DNA of 64,000 nucleotides from Aquila chrysaetos chrysaetos (taxonomy: Eukaryota; Chordata; Aves; Accipitriformes; Accipitridae), in the NCBI RefSeq assembly GCF_900496995.4, contig NC_044030.1:11901851-11965850 (forward strand). Direction: 5' to 3'. Under the pieces are notes generated by a model that was not told the origin of the DNA, searched no databases, and saw only the letters and a list, made by a program, of their open reading frames with translations. Both the position numbers and the translations under genes were made by a program. Shown here piece by piece: positions 1 through 13,300 of this stretch; position 1 is the first letter of the stretch; each line of letters begins with the position of its first letter.

Positions 1-344
1 CTGTGGCTGCATAATGTGTCTTGCATCTGTCCATGAATGGCCCTTACTGTTCAAATATATTTGGAACCAAGGCTTTTATGCAGCCTTTTTTCTAAAATGC
101 AGGCAGACCACAGCTAGGTTCTTTGCACTAAAGATTGGCATCCTATACAATAGCACATTAGAAATCTTGTCCTTAAACCAGCTGATGTGGCTGAAGATAC
201 AGAGCATTTCATCTCTTGATCACATTATAAAGGTGCACATCATATAACTACAGGAGCAAATAGTATAGCCATATCCTGCTATCCAGAAAACAATTTTCCC
301 ATAAAAATAATACAATTAGGGGGTAGGGACAGAACATGTATGAA

Positions 345-812
345 GATAGAAGTAATACCTACCATTTGAATACACAGGGAAGGATCCGTGATTTGCAGGA
401 TAGAGGAGCTTAGGATCATCGGCTGGGCAAGCAGCTGCCTTATCAGCACAGATCAGTGTTCTGGAAAATCGCAGCCACTTCATTGAGTGACAATGAGAGA
501 CACTGTGTCCAACACAGATCTTTTACAGTGAGCATTTTTGCTGCTTCTTTCTGAATTATGACATTTTCATCATCATCATATTCCTCAGATGAATCAAGGT
601 CAAACACATTCATCAAGGGTGAAAGATGTAAGAATGGGGCATTCAGTCTCATTGGCAAAGCACCTACATCTGCTACACCACAGACCCCATACTCTGTATT
701 TATATGGTGGGTATCACTTAAATTCCTGCATGTATGTCCGCTGTATTCCTTTATTCTTCCATGGAAAATTGCTTTGCTGTCTATCAAACTCAGCTGCTTC
801 ATCGCTGAGAAT
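345..812. repeat. Decayed repeat, copy 1 (partly inverted)
   Basis: This region matches the region at 7440-7840 in two blocks. Positions about 355-660 match 7440-7733 as reverse complement. Positions about 684-812 match about 7693-7835 in direct orientation. On the minus strand the first block keeps an open frame reading LMNVFDLDSSEEYDDDENV and then KMLTVKDL; copy 2 keeps the same frame with one stop. The 129-codon minus ORF spanning 443-832 is probably a chance fusion of the two blocks. This may be a relic of a transposon or a lost gene. It lies in the intron upstream of the first visible cyclase exon. Confidence 0.7.
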
Positions 813-1247
813 GTTTCATCCCATGAGAACAAAAGGATGTTAAATATCAGTGGTGGTTCTCCAAAACAGTAGGCAGAAGCAAGGGATAGCAGGGATGTGT
901 TTCACTAGCTCTGACATTTCCTGTAAAGTAGTAGTAGTAATAATACTATTCCATCATCCAGCTGCCTCAACTGACCGTAACCTCATATGTTCCAAATGTC
1001 ACCCACAGATCAAGAATGCTTGAATATAAATGCTAATGCTTCCCTTATCATAGAAACAGGGCCCTGTTGCCTGTCACGTACTCAGATTCAGATTTACACC
1101 CACATATGGGCATGCTTAAATTCTGTGCCTCATCTTGAGAGATATGAAGCTGCCTACTGTAGAAAAAAAATCCAGCCCATTTTTGTAGTCTGGATGGATT
1201 ATGAAGTTGGCCTAAAACTCTGTGAACAGCATTTCATTCTGTTTCAG

Positions 1248-1334
1248 TGATGGTAGAACAGTGGCCATAAAGAAAATAATGAAGAAAGCATTCTCGCTGT
1301 CCAAATCCATACGTAAAGAAGTAAAGCAAGTGAG
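1248..1334 (+). CDS. Cyclase exon 1 of window: kinase homology N-lobe lysine strand
   Basis: The acceptor follows a gtttcag tract, and the donor is gag/gtaaga. The exon encodes [15 protein letters not shown] and then KEVKQV. It includes the VAIKK strand, whose lysine corresponds to the ATP-contacting lysine of kinases. The first base completes a codon begun in an upstream exon outside the window, and the last two bases start an arginine codon completed in the next exon. The glycine-rich loop must lie in the missing upstream exon. A weaker donor a few bases earlier (gtgagg) would change the frame and is not favoured. Confidence 0.85.
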
Positions 1335-4300
1335 GTAAGAAGTGAAACCTGAGAAGCCTATGTCATTCCATTTTTATGCTGGTTCTTTAGGGGTTACAAT
1401 CTGTCCAAATGTGACTGTAAATTCATATTCCTCTTTCTTTCAAACTTTGTTTTGACACCAGATCAAAATCTCCTTATGCCAGTTTTACTTTTCTATCTAC
1501 ATTGTGAGACAAGGCACTTGGTCTTCCAGTTACCTTACAAAAAGCAGGAGGGACATCCATGAAAATTGCTGGTGTGTTGCGATTTCTGTTGATTTTCACA
1601 GGGAACTTGACCATCCCAATCTCTGCAAATTCATTGGAGGTTGCATAGAAGTGCCAAATGTTGCCATCGTGACAGAGTACTGCCCCAAAGGCAGCCTGAG
1701 TGATGTTCTACTCAATGAAGACATTCCTTTGAACTGGGGCTTCAGGTAGAAAAAACCTTTTGAAAAGCTACATGACACAAACTGTGCTATGTGCTGTTTA
1801 GGACAAGATTTTAATTTTAGATAAAGTCCTTGGATAGTCAGGCCTACAATGTGATATGGAGAGAATGATGAAGAAAGAAAGAAAGTGAATTCAAATATCC
1901 AACCCAACTTGTCTTCTGGATTTTTGAGCAATCATATGGTTAGCGCTGGTCATGCTAAGCCAATGACTTTTCAATCCACCTCTAGTTATACTGCAAAACT
2001 GTTTTTAAACCTTTTTTCCCATGTAACTTCATTTTGTTTCCAAGTATCTTGGGCATCTCCATTTAATTAAAAATCACTAAATCTCTGTTTATGAGCACAT
2101 ATTGGTGAAATGATTAGCATAACTACAAATGCAGTATTATATTTACCGATACAGAAATTGAGCTCACATTGTCAATGAAACTTCCACAAAACAATGACAT
2201 TGTTTATTGAGAATAATCTTCTTGGCATACTCTTTCTACTTCTGCCTTATGTTTGCCTTCAGCAAAGAAAAGGAGTATAAGGGAGGAAACCCTCCAAATC
2301 AAGCGAGAAAGTTAGTGAAAAATTGTTTCTCTTGTAAACATTTGAAAGTACTCTCAAGGATACAAAGGTACTGGGGATTTCTAGAAGAAACTCAACTGTC
2401 TTAAAAGAGGCTAAAGACCTGTGGACTCAGACAACTGAGTTGGGAGTTTAGGGCTTTCAGCAACCCACCTTAAGTGTTTTGGAAAAATAAGCACACAAAC
2501 TGAAAGCTATTGCAGTCATAGAGAGGCTTTCTGTCAACCTCAGTAGGCTTTGGAGCCACTCTTGAATGAAGGTTTAGTGGAAATACTAGCTCATTAATTT
2601 TTGTCTTTCAGGTTTTCTTTTGCTACTGATATTGCACAAGGAATGGCCTATCTTCACCACCACAAAATGTATCACGGACGGTTGAAGTCTAGTAACTGTG
2701 TGATAGATGACCGATGGGTTTGTAAAATTGCAGGTAAAGACAAGATAAGAAACAAAATTTCAAAACTGTTCAGCTAACCCACCAATGCATATAGATGTCG
2801 CACTCAACACTCCTCCCAAGCACTTCCATGTTGACGTTTCATGTGGAAATGCTGACTATACCAGCCTTCACTAGAAGTTCCCCGTGCTGAAGCAAGTTTC
2901 ATGTTACGTTCTCATGTCAAGCCATTTAATGTGTCACTGATGCACACATCAGATCCCACAAATGATGGATTCTATCAACATCAGTTTGAGCAGAGACTGT
3001 CTCATTCTCAGTTTTGATACACAGAGAAAACCTGAGCCATGGACAGTGCTGTAAAGTCATGGAATAATGCTGACTGATGGGTAAACACAAGGTAGTTTCA
3101 TGGAGAAAAGCAGACTCAACTTAGAACTTTTCAATCTTGTACACAAAACTGAATTGTATTCTCCCAGAGACAGAGCCATAGGTCTGGTCTGCTCCTGGTA
3201 CAGGAAGACAGCCTGTGGAAAAAAACTGGAGAATCTAGTTTAGTTTGCAGATTCCAAAGGGAATGAAAGCAATGATCATCTTTTCTACTTCCTCCCCAAA
3301 GTAGTTATCACACTCTATAACCCACAGCCATCTTAAAAACAGCAGCAACAGATTTGTCCTTCAATTGTTCATCCTATGACTAAGGCTCCTACACAGGGCC
3401 ATGCCTGCTTCTCCAACTCATTTAGTATCCTGCTGCCTTCAGAACTGCCTACTTTGCTTAGAGCCGGTTCTGGAGAAAAACATAAAAAATGGAGGTAGTT
3501 GGATTACATCAGCTGCATCACCTTAGCACAGCTCCTCTGAATTAAATGGGATCTCTGTGAAATTGTTCAGAAGTTAACTGGTAACATTGTAGAGACTTCG
3601 AATATTCGTGGTTTATGTGGATGCAATAATGCTAAACAAACCTCACAAATAACCAATATGGGAGCTATTTGAAAAACTCCAATGACATCCAACATAAAGA
3701 ATGAAGCTCTGGGACCATCTTAATTAGAGGTCATTACGGGCAAAATCAGACATCTGCATCCTGCCTTCCCATACACTCAGCAGAGTGCTGTTTATTATCA
3801 GAAAGAAAACTGAAGTCAGTTGGTTTTTTCTCCTCTCCGATGCTGAGTCACATACTGAGAATCTCTTCTATGTTAGGCTAAAAGTATAACTGCAAAGATG
3901 TTTCACATTTATGCTGCCTTTGTTCTGAAGCTAGTGGTGTGCAGGTAAAGGCCACCATCTGATTTTCAGTAGTTCTAGTCTGTCTAACTTATAATTACTC
4001 TAGTAACCTTCCACCACAGATGAGGATCAGGGGATGAGTGAACAGAAACCTGCATTTGCATGCTAACTCTTGCACTGAAGTGAGCCTATTCTCTGAATAT
4101 AATTTTATAAAATCATAAAAAATTCTGATTGGAAGGGCCGTGTAGTTCAACTTTCCTGCTGTCATGCAGACTCACCCAAATATTTGCTTTCCAGATCCTA
4201 TATTTGCAATTGGTTTAGAGGGACAAGACCACCAGACCTACACTATTTTTAGACAAAGATGTGTATTTCAAATAGGGGAAATTAATTCCTTTAGACTAGT

Positions 4301-7300
4301 TGTGTTACTGTCTACTAATGGACATGTTTCAGAGGAGTACCCACTGAATAGTTTGCTTCCTGTTTTCTTGCATGTTAGATTATGGTTTGCAGTCATACAG
4401 AAAAGAAGATTCTCCTGAGGGGTCAAGCTCCTGCAAGCAGCGTTTGATACAGATTTACACAGCTCCTGAAGTACATTCCCTTTCAGACTTTGAACCCAAT
4501 TCTACGACAGACATCTACAGGTAGTTAACTTTTCCTGTTTCTCACACTTAATAATCTCATCTCAAGTTGAGTATTCTTTATCCACAAGTAGGCTCAGTAT
4601 AATTCTGTGGTCACCCCACATGTATGTTTGATTATATTTTAAAAAGGATTGATCCTAGAATACAGAACAGCATAGATAGGATCTTCTCTTTCAAATACTG
4701 AATTCACTGACATTATATAAATGCAGAGTTAGTCTAATAATATATGAGGAGTTACTCTGGACTGGTAGATAAAAAAGGTATAAAGATCTGGTATTATCTA
4801 GTAATCCTTTTTTGTTGTGCTTCTTATGAAGAAGTAGATTATTTTCAACATAAAATTTAATAGCATCAATTTTCCAGGATGTCATAATGAACATATGCAT
4901 CCCATAATTCTATAATTAGTGTCAATACATTATTTTGCTGCATACACGCACAGTGACAATATTTGGTTTGCAGAGAAAAAATAGAGGTAGGAAAAGGAAA
5001 TGGATGCACTAGTGAATAGCTCTATCCCTTTCCTTTCAAAAGCCTTTATAGGAGATCACTTTGCAATGGCTTATTTGGCTATCAGGTTTAGCCTTGCCAG
5101 TGATGGATAGCTTCTATCCAACTGCTTTTCAGATAAGCAGGATTACAATTGAATTTTCAGAGAATAATAATGCAATGAAAAAGTCATTGAACTAGGTTTT
5201 TAAAAAAACTACCTTTATTTCTTGTTTCTCACATGAATTTTCTGTATTAATAGGAAAATCACTGTGGTTTTTGTGTATTCTATTTCATAACAATACTTCC
5301 TCTGTCTGTTTATTCCCAACAGTTTGCTGAAAGCATTTGAAAAGCGAAAATGCAGAATGGTATTACAAGATGCTTTGTGTCCCTTTTCTCTTACTTTTTC
5401 CTGCCATACTCCCAGCCCAGCAGAAGTCTTCTTTTTCCTGGGGACTTTGGTAGCTAGCAGAATGTAAAGAACTGGAATTCAATTAGAGATTGAAATGCTG
5501 ATAGTGCAACACAGTTGAGCAGAAGGTGGCATAGTTATTAGCACTGTTTATTGACAACATTTACCAAAGAGTAGCTATTATTGCCTTTTATCAAAAGGTC
5601 TGACTTTTACTCTGGCCTGCTCTAGGCCACAACAAATACTTACTGCCTTAAGTGACTGTTATGGGGCTTTTATTGAAAAATGAGTTGCAGAAACAGAGAA
5701 CGTAGTTTAAGTCTTCCCCTTTTTTCAAATAGGATTAATTAAAAATTATATGAACTGAAGACATGATTTTATACATAAGATTTACTGGTTTAATGCACAT
5801 TATTTGCTTATAAATAAATGTATGCATATACAATGTGCTACAACATTATTAATTGTAATCCATTCTATCAGATTATGTAAGCAAGAATTTGAGGTCTCAG
5901 TAGTATTTTTATCTATAGGTTTAAACATGCCCTTAGAATTTGGTTGAAAATAGCTCAGTTAAAGGCAGTTTGTCACTGTGTTGATATTTCTGGCTATTGT
6001 CATTTGTCCTGTGTTGGTCTGTACTTTTTCAACATGGACTAGTCTTAGAAAGTACTGTGCTGCGACTAAGCAGTAATTTTAGGATTATCTTATGCGTTGC
6101 AGTTTATCATTGCCCCACAGCCAAAATACATTCCAGAAAACATTTCCTTGGTGCTTGTCTGGTTCACACTTTGCCCCTGTTCAGGCTAGATACCATTACT
6201 TGACTTTGCAGTCAACCTGGCCTCCTGAAGCCATTACTTGCCAAGGACTCCCCTTAAAATATTAGCTGATTTGCTCATATCATAGATGAGTACAATGAAC
6301 TTTTGACAGATTCAGTGAATGCTTGCTGAATCTATCTTGCTCTCAGTGCCCATGTCTGCAAAATCCAGGTCTTCTTTTGTTATACTGCAGTTGATCCTTT
6401 CTTCATAAAAAAGAAAAAGCAGTTAAGACACGAAATCAGAAAAGGGAGAATAGCAACGTGCAGTCAGGGAAGAAAGAGAGAGATGCACCCTGTAGCATTG
6501 AAAGGGTTGTCTTTTTAACCAAGCTATTCTTCATAACCTGCATTTTAACACAGTTTGTGTTTGATGATATGAGCAGGTGCTAAGCCTTCCTGATACATGT
6601 ATGCAGGCTTGCTGGCCAGGGAGCAACGTCCCAGTCTTGGAATCTTCAGTTTTTATCTGTGCAAAAATTCCATTACTATTCCTGAAGGTGTGGCCCAAAT
6701 AAAAAATAGGTAGAAACTGCAGGAGTGGGACTTGTAATTTTGTGTGCTTTTACAGATGAATCACTTGCTTTTAAAGTTCTGCAGGGAATGTGTTGGTCAG
6801 ATGGGAAAGCTAAAATGGAAATGAGAACAGGAGCAAGAAAGCAGCTCCTGTTTGAGCTGAAGAGGCTGTTTCCAGTCACAGTTTCTCCTAGATTGGCTGC
6901 TCTTGATTTGTAACAGTTATGTGAATTTCACTGTCCACTATGTTAGGACTTTTTTGAGCAGTGCTGCTGAAGCTGAATGAAATCAATACTGCTTTATCGG
7001 AGTTACCATGAGCTAACTAGTCTCCTTGAAAATTTGTTTCAGCTTTGCTGTCTCACCAGGATTGGTATTGTTTCTACTACCAGATCACCCCCAAATTAAC
7101 ATAAAAATCTAATCAGATTAATTTCTACATTGTTCAGCATGTTTTATATGCATTATTCTATTTGCTAGTGGTGGTCCACAAGTGGACTGAATGATAGACA
7201 GACATAGCCCATTATACAGCTAGAATGCCTTACAGAACAGAGCAACCATTAGCAATACAACAGATTGCAAACCAGTATTCCCCATTAAAATAAATGTTAT

Positions 7301-10300
7301 CAAGTAGAGATGCATGCGGGGAGTTAATTATTACACAGTTTCAATACATAAAGAGTCAAGAGCATCTTTATCAGGATTGCTGGCTGGAGGAGGTGCTGGC
7401 TTCTTAGAGATCACTGTTCTAAAAGATCTCTAGTGAGTTCAATAAGGAGACTGAACACCCAGTTGTTACCCCATTTTTTCCATTCTTCACCCTTGATGAA
7501 TGTTTTTGACCTTGGTTCATCTACAGAAGATGGTGCTGATGAAAATAGAATTCAGAAAGAATGAGCAAAACTGCTTACTGTAAAAGATCTACTCTGTCTC
7601 ATCATTGACTTTATGGAGATTTTCCAGAACAGTGATCTGTGCAGAAAAGAAGCCACTCCTCCAGCTGATGAACCTGCTTCCACCCATTGATTACAGCACA
7701 AACCTGCCCTGTATGTTTAATTGATAGGTATCATGTAAGTCCCTGCACGTATCCCCTCTGGATTCCACCAATTCTTCCAGAGAAAATTGCTTTGCTCATC
7801 AAACTCAAAAGCTTCGTCTCTGAGACTGATAACTGTGAGAGGAGACTGCTATGAAATGATCAGTGACAGATGTCTGAAAGCACAGAGTAGTAAAAGCAGC
7901 ACTGTTGCCATCCTTCCTTTTGGGATACTGAGCTTTCAGTCACAAAATAGGGAAGAATAAGAAATCATGGAAAATAAAAATCACTGACTCCATTAACTGT
8001 TTTTTCATTAAGATTTTGGTTTGCTTTTATTCTGCAGTTATGCCATCATTCTACTAGAAATTGCCACAAGAAGTGACCCTATGCCAGTAAGTAAAAATGA
8101 ACTTTGAAGTTTGCATGACAGCTTTGATTCTGTTTCTGCTAAAGATACAAACCAAACTCTGAGTAACTGCACCTTTGATTTATTTTTTGAGCATGCATTT
8201 TCCTTTTGATTATGTGGGTGCAAGTTCAGTTCCAATGGAACATGCAATCAGGGCTTCCTCATGCATCTATCAGACTTCCCTTCGGGACTTTGAAGAAGAG
8301 TGTATGACAAAAATAATGTAGCTCCAAAATTGCGTTTTGGTTAGCTCTATGAGGCTTAATGGCAGGGGGGTGGAGGGGGAAGGTATGCCATAACATCTTC
8401 CCTTTTCTCCTGTTGTTCCTTCCCTTTCCTGCCATGCATGGGCCCTTTCAGTGGAGTCTTGCAGTGGTAAGAACATGCTAGAAGAGCAAATGAGCTGCTC
8501 TCCATAAGGAAAATGTCTTCTTTGCACGTGTCTTGTCAGTGCTAAATGGCAAACACAAAAAATGCACCTTGACATTGAAACCAGATGTTCTGCATATGTA
8601 ACAATGTTCTATCTGAAATAATTTTCTGAACAATTCTAACAACGAAGACCTGAAACTGCTGTTCTTCCATTTCTGACCATTTGTGATAATAGACCAATGT
8701 AGGTCTTGTGGTTTCTCAAAAGTTTCCCAATATCTCGCCAGCTATTAATTTGTTTCAAAAGTTGTTTACCTCATATAAACACTCAGATTAAAGTCTTTCA
8801 GCCATTAAAAAGCTTTTCGACAAGGCCATCCAGTTTAGACTGGGTTATATCCTTTTTTTTTTCCTTGTACTCATGTAAAAAAGCTGATCTGGACATGATA
8901 GAGAGGACATCATAAAAGTAATGATGATTATAGTAATATATTTTCAATGGATGGTATGAAAAACACACCACTTGTTTCAACATTGTTTAATCACTTTTTC
9001 TCTAGAAAGACGATGCGCATTCAGCTGAATATTCTTGCTGCCCACCTTTGGCAGAATTAATTTCAGGAACAGCTGAGAATTCTTGCCCATGTCCCACAGA
9101 CTACATAGAGGTGAGTAAGATACAACATTGTGTACAAAAATTCTTTACTAAAGTGAATTTAAGACATGTCACAGAAGTTTTATGGCAATACTACCTTTGA
9201 TGAATGTAAACAACTCAGAAGTCCAAAAGTACATCTCAAACAAGGCACAATGAAATGCTTTAATACCCTTAATAAAAAAACTGTCTTTCTGACAAATTGG
9301 AAGTTTCAGTTGTCCCCTCAAATTGTCAGTGTAATAAATGACATTTTTAATATTCAATCATTGATTTTTGTGCATTTTCATTTTATTATAAAGTGTTGAG
9401 TTCCATACATATTTTATAGTAGTAATATCTATTTAGCTTACTGGCAAAGGACTTTCAAATAGTGAAGTATGTGTTCAGACAAAGTATGAGTTTGGTTTGA
9501 TTCTCATGCAGAAGGTCTATGTGTTCTATTGCAAAAGGTCTACTAGTAGCCTCAAACGGCCTAATAAAAAAAAGTACACGACCTCCCAGTTCAATTAAAT
9601 CTGAACAAGAGTGCAGCATCCTTGTTTGAGCTTAAGAGCTATATAATTCACCTTTGGTGGTTTGTAGCAACATAAATGTAACAAACTTCTCATAAGCAGG
9701 ACTGTATTTTAGTCAGGAATTAACATTCTTAAGTAGTTGACTTTTTAATCTTTTGTGAATTTTGTGTACAAACAAGTCCTCTGAAAACAGTATGTGACTC
9801 CAACAGCATAACACTGAGTTAAAGCATAAGACAAGAGCTTAAGCAGTGTTTGGCAGAAGGAACATGAGCATCTAATTCATGATTTCCCGCAGCAGCATTT
9901 TCATGAACTAACATTCTTCATTCAGCATAAATCTGTAGAATTCCAGAGATCTCATTATAGCTCTGCCACTTTTTACCAGCTGCATATAGGGCTTCACATC
10001 CACAGTTTGCACCAAGAAAATAGTATTAATTAGAAACACTGCCTGTGCTTGGAATGACAAAAGGCTGTTTGCTTTTCTCACTCTCTTTCCCTGCTGCAGT
10101 TAATCAGAAGGTGCAGAAAAAATAATCCAGCCCAAAGGCCTACATTTGAACAAGTCAAGAAAATGTTGTACAAGATGAATCCTAATAAAGTTAGCCCTGT
10201 TGACATGATGATGACTCTGGTAAATTTAGGTTTTTAATCAATTCTAAGTCAATCTGCTCACCTGCAGTAACCTTCACCTCTATCCTTCAGGTTTGTTTTC

Positions 10301-13300
10301 TGATCTCATACTCCTTGTTTGATGAGGAAATCCAGTCATTCAGTCACCTCTGGTGGGGTGATTGTAGCTGCAGTTCTGCTTGAGACCCAGCTTTTCTTCT
10401 CATTCCATTTCTGTCAGTTTTTCTTAAATTTCTCAACTTCTTTGGGGCTGAACACTTTTGTTTCTTCAGTGAAATGTTTGTTTTTTAATGCACTTGCAGG
10501 AAACTAGATTCCCCTTTTCCAGAGGCTTGGTGGTGGTCTTACAGTAATGGGGGTGTAGAATCCCTGCAAGCCACAAATACCACATTTACAGATGCATTTT
10601 GAGCAGAATATCTTAAGCCCATCAGCAGAGAAAAGAGACTCCTGCCTCCACAGCCTGTTGTCTCACACAGAGCAAGGATGTAAAAAGCATAGTATAGCAT
10701 AGCAGGATAGTCTACGAAACAGCATTGTGAGTCTTTGACAGAAGGTTGAGACTTAGATACATTTTGTTTGGGCAAAATATTTTAATCCATGACTGCAGCT
10801 TGGTCTCTGCATTGGATTTGACCCCTAATATTTACACAGACTTTAAAAGTCTGGAATTGGCTTCTGCCCTCTTACGTGTAAGCAACAATCTCAAATCCAG
10901 AATTATAAATTTACCTAAAGAGAAATCTGATCTTTGAATTTTGTAAGAAAAAATTAGCTATCTCAGACCTGAGCCTTTGCTTATCTGAATGTTTTCAAAG
11001 CAGAACCATTCAAATGCTTAAATCCTATCCAACTATGAATCTGTTTCAGTAAATGGATTATTTTATGCAATTCTCAATGTTACTTAGATGGAGAAATACA
11101 GCAAACATCTGGAGATATTGGTTTCTGAGAGAACCCAGGATTTAATGCATGAAAAACAGAAGACTGATCGTCTGTTGTATAGTAAGTCATACAGCAAAAA
11201 TACTGCGTATTCTTCTCAATAATAATAATTTGATTTTAACTGTCTAATTACAAACAGAAACCCTTTGATAGTTGATTATTTAATAGATAACATTTAGTTA
11301 GCAATGAATTAATATACTTGTTCCTTGCAAAGCTGGAAAGATATTTAGCTACTTTTGTATTTTCCCCCTAAAAATCAGTGCCCTCCTCTGAGAGCTATGA
11401 CTCCAGAATCCATAGTGCTCTCACTTTGATCTTGCTTGGCAATCCTTCTGTATAGTTATAAATAATGGGGAATTGCTTTCGGACTGAAGTTACTTTTGAT
11501 GGCAGTGTATCTTCTGGAATTCCACAAGAAAAAAAGGATAAAGGAACAGGTATAACACAGAGGACAGAAAAAGGAAAAGGCTGTGAAAGTGCAAAATAAG
11601 AGAAAGAAAGAAGATAAAAAAAATCAAAGAAGAGATAGTAAACAAACCTAACACAGGAAGAAAACACTAGCAAAGAGTTGACAAAGAAAACACTAGCAAA
11701 GAGTTGACAAAGTAAGAGTTAGTAATATCACAAGTCACACTATTAGAATCTAACCTTACTCTGACTTGGAATGTATGGATACTGGTCTGTTTGAACTAAA
11801 AGTTATGGGTCATCTGAAAAATCTGGACTTGTTATCAGTGAGATTTACTGTGAATTCTCACATTACAGCAGAGCAGATTTTGATGCTAAAGACTGCTTTC
11901 ACCTTCAGAATATTTCACATTTATGAACATTGCTTTTATACCTTTAAACAAACATGTTCTGTTTATTGTCTCCTTTTATTCATGTCAAAAGAGTAACAAG
12001 GCTCTACTTTCTACAATAGGTATGTTGCCGAAGCAAGTAGCAGATGATCTCAGGCAGGGAAAACATGCACAAGCTCAAAGTTACTTAAGTGCCACCATCT
12101 TTTTCAGGTAAACAAAAATGAAAGATAGGACTAGAACTGACTCCTACTGAAGAAACTTCTAGGCTCCTAGTGGAGATGAAGCTCCTAACTGAGTGCAGAG
12201 TTTCTATCTAAACTGTCATTTATCGTACCAGGTGGCAACATTTGACTCTGCAAATGAGTGTCTTTCAAAATTTGCACACCTCTCCGTTTTTCATTACAAT
12301 TACTTAAATAAAAAATGAGATTACTGTGGAGCTCTAACACACAGCAGCATGTCACTTTATGTGTGTTACACACACATGCATGTATGTTTCATAAGATAGG
12401 CCTAACTAAAGGTTCCAGCTTTTAGCTGTGTAAAGGAAACTTGTCTATCCTTAGAATCCACATGGCTTTACAGTCTTTGACTTGTTATATGTGCATGAAG
12501 CAACATACAAATTGCATATCTTCACTTGTCATAAATGGACAGATATTAAGTTCCCTTTTTTCATTTGTTCATAACCCAAACCTGAAGAGTACTTAGTCTG
12601 TCACAGATTAAAGTCTAGCTGTAAAAAATGGTTTACTGCATTGGTAAGCAAAAAGACTTAAGTCAGACAGTCCTTTTAAGTGGAAGGAGTCTGTTTTCAG
12701 TTTAAGTAAATGTTCAAAGACAAAACTATTCTGTAAGATCCTTCGTGAAAGAAATACTGAAAAAGAGAGGGTTGAGGTAGTTCCACTGAGAAATTATTAC
12801 TGTGTGTTTAGGATTACCAATCTGCAATGGTCAAGACAGTGGATGAGTATGTTCTTTTTGTTGTGTTTTAACAGCGACATTGTTGGCTTCACTCAGCTGT
12901 CCAGCAGCAGCACACCTTACCAAGTGGTAGATCTCTTGAACAAGCTTTATACCACTTTTGATGAAATCATAGATAACTATGATGTCTATAAGGTGGAGAC
13001 AATAGGAGATGCCTGTAAGTTCCTTGAGCTGTGGACAATGATGGGTCATGGGTATTTCATCAGGATAGGTACTGACTTGGTGGCAAGGAAGAACAGATGA
13101 AGGAGATTTGGAAATCTTATTACCACTGGGAAGACCACAAAAAACAAATAGGGGAGAAGTCCCAGCAGAGCCCTAGCAAACTTTAGGAACATTTTCCTGC
13201 ATACCTTTTATCATTTCTACAACTGATGAATGTTGTGGATGGGACAAATGAGTTGAGTAAACTACTGCTGCTGTTTATTTAGTTCTTACGTCCTATAAGG

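Noticed and set aside
443-832. A 129-codon minus-strand ORF as a real gene
   Set aside because: It joins two repeat blocks that lie in a different relative orientation in the second copy, so the joined frame is probably accidental. It is annotated as a repeat.
1-1247. Transmembrane or extracellular exons of the cyclase
   Set aside because: No hydrophobic segment with fitting splice sites and phase was found; the upstream exons appear to lie outside the window.
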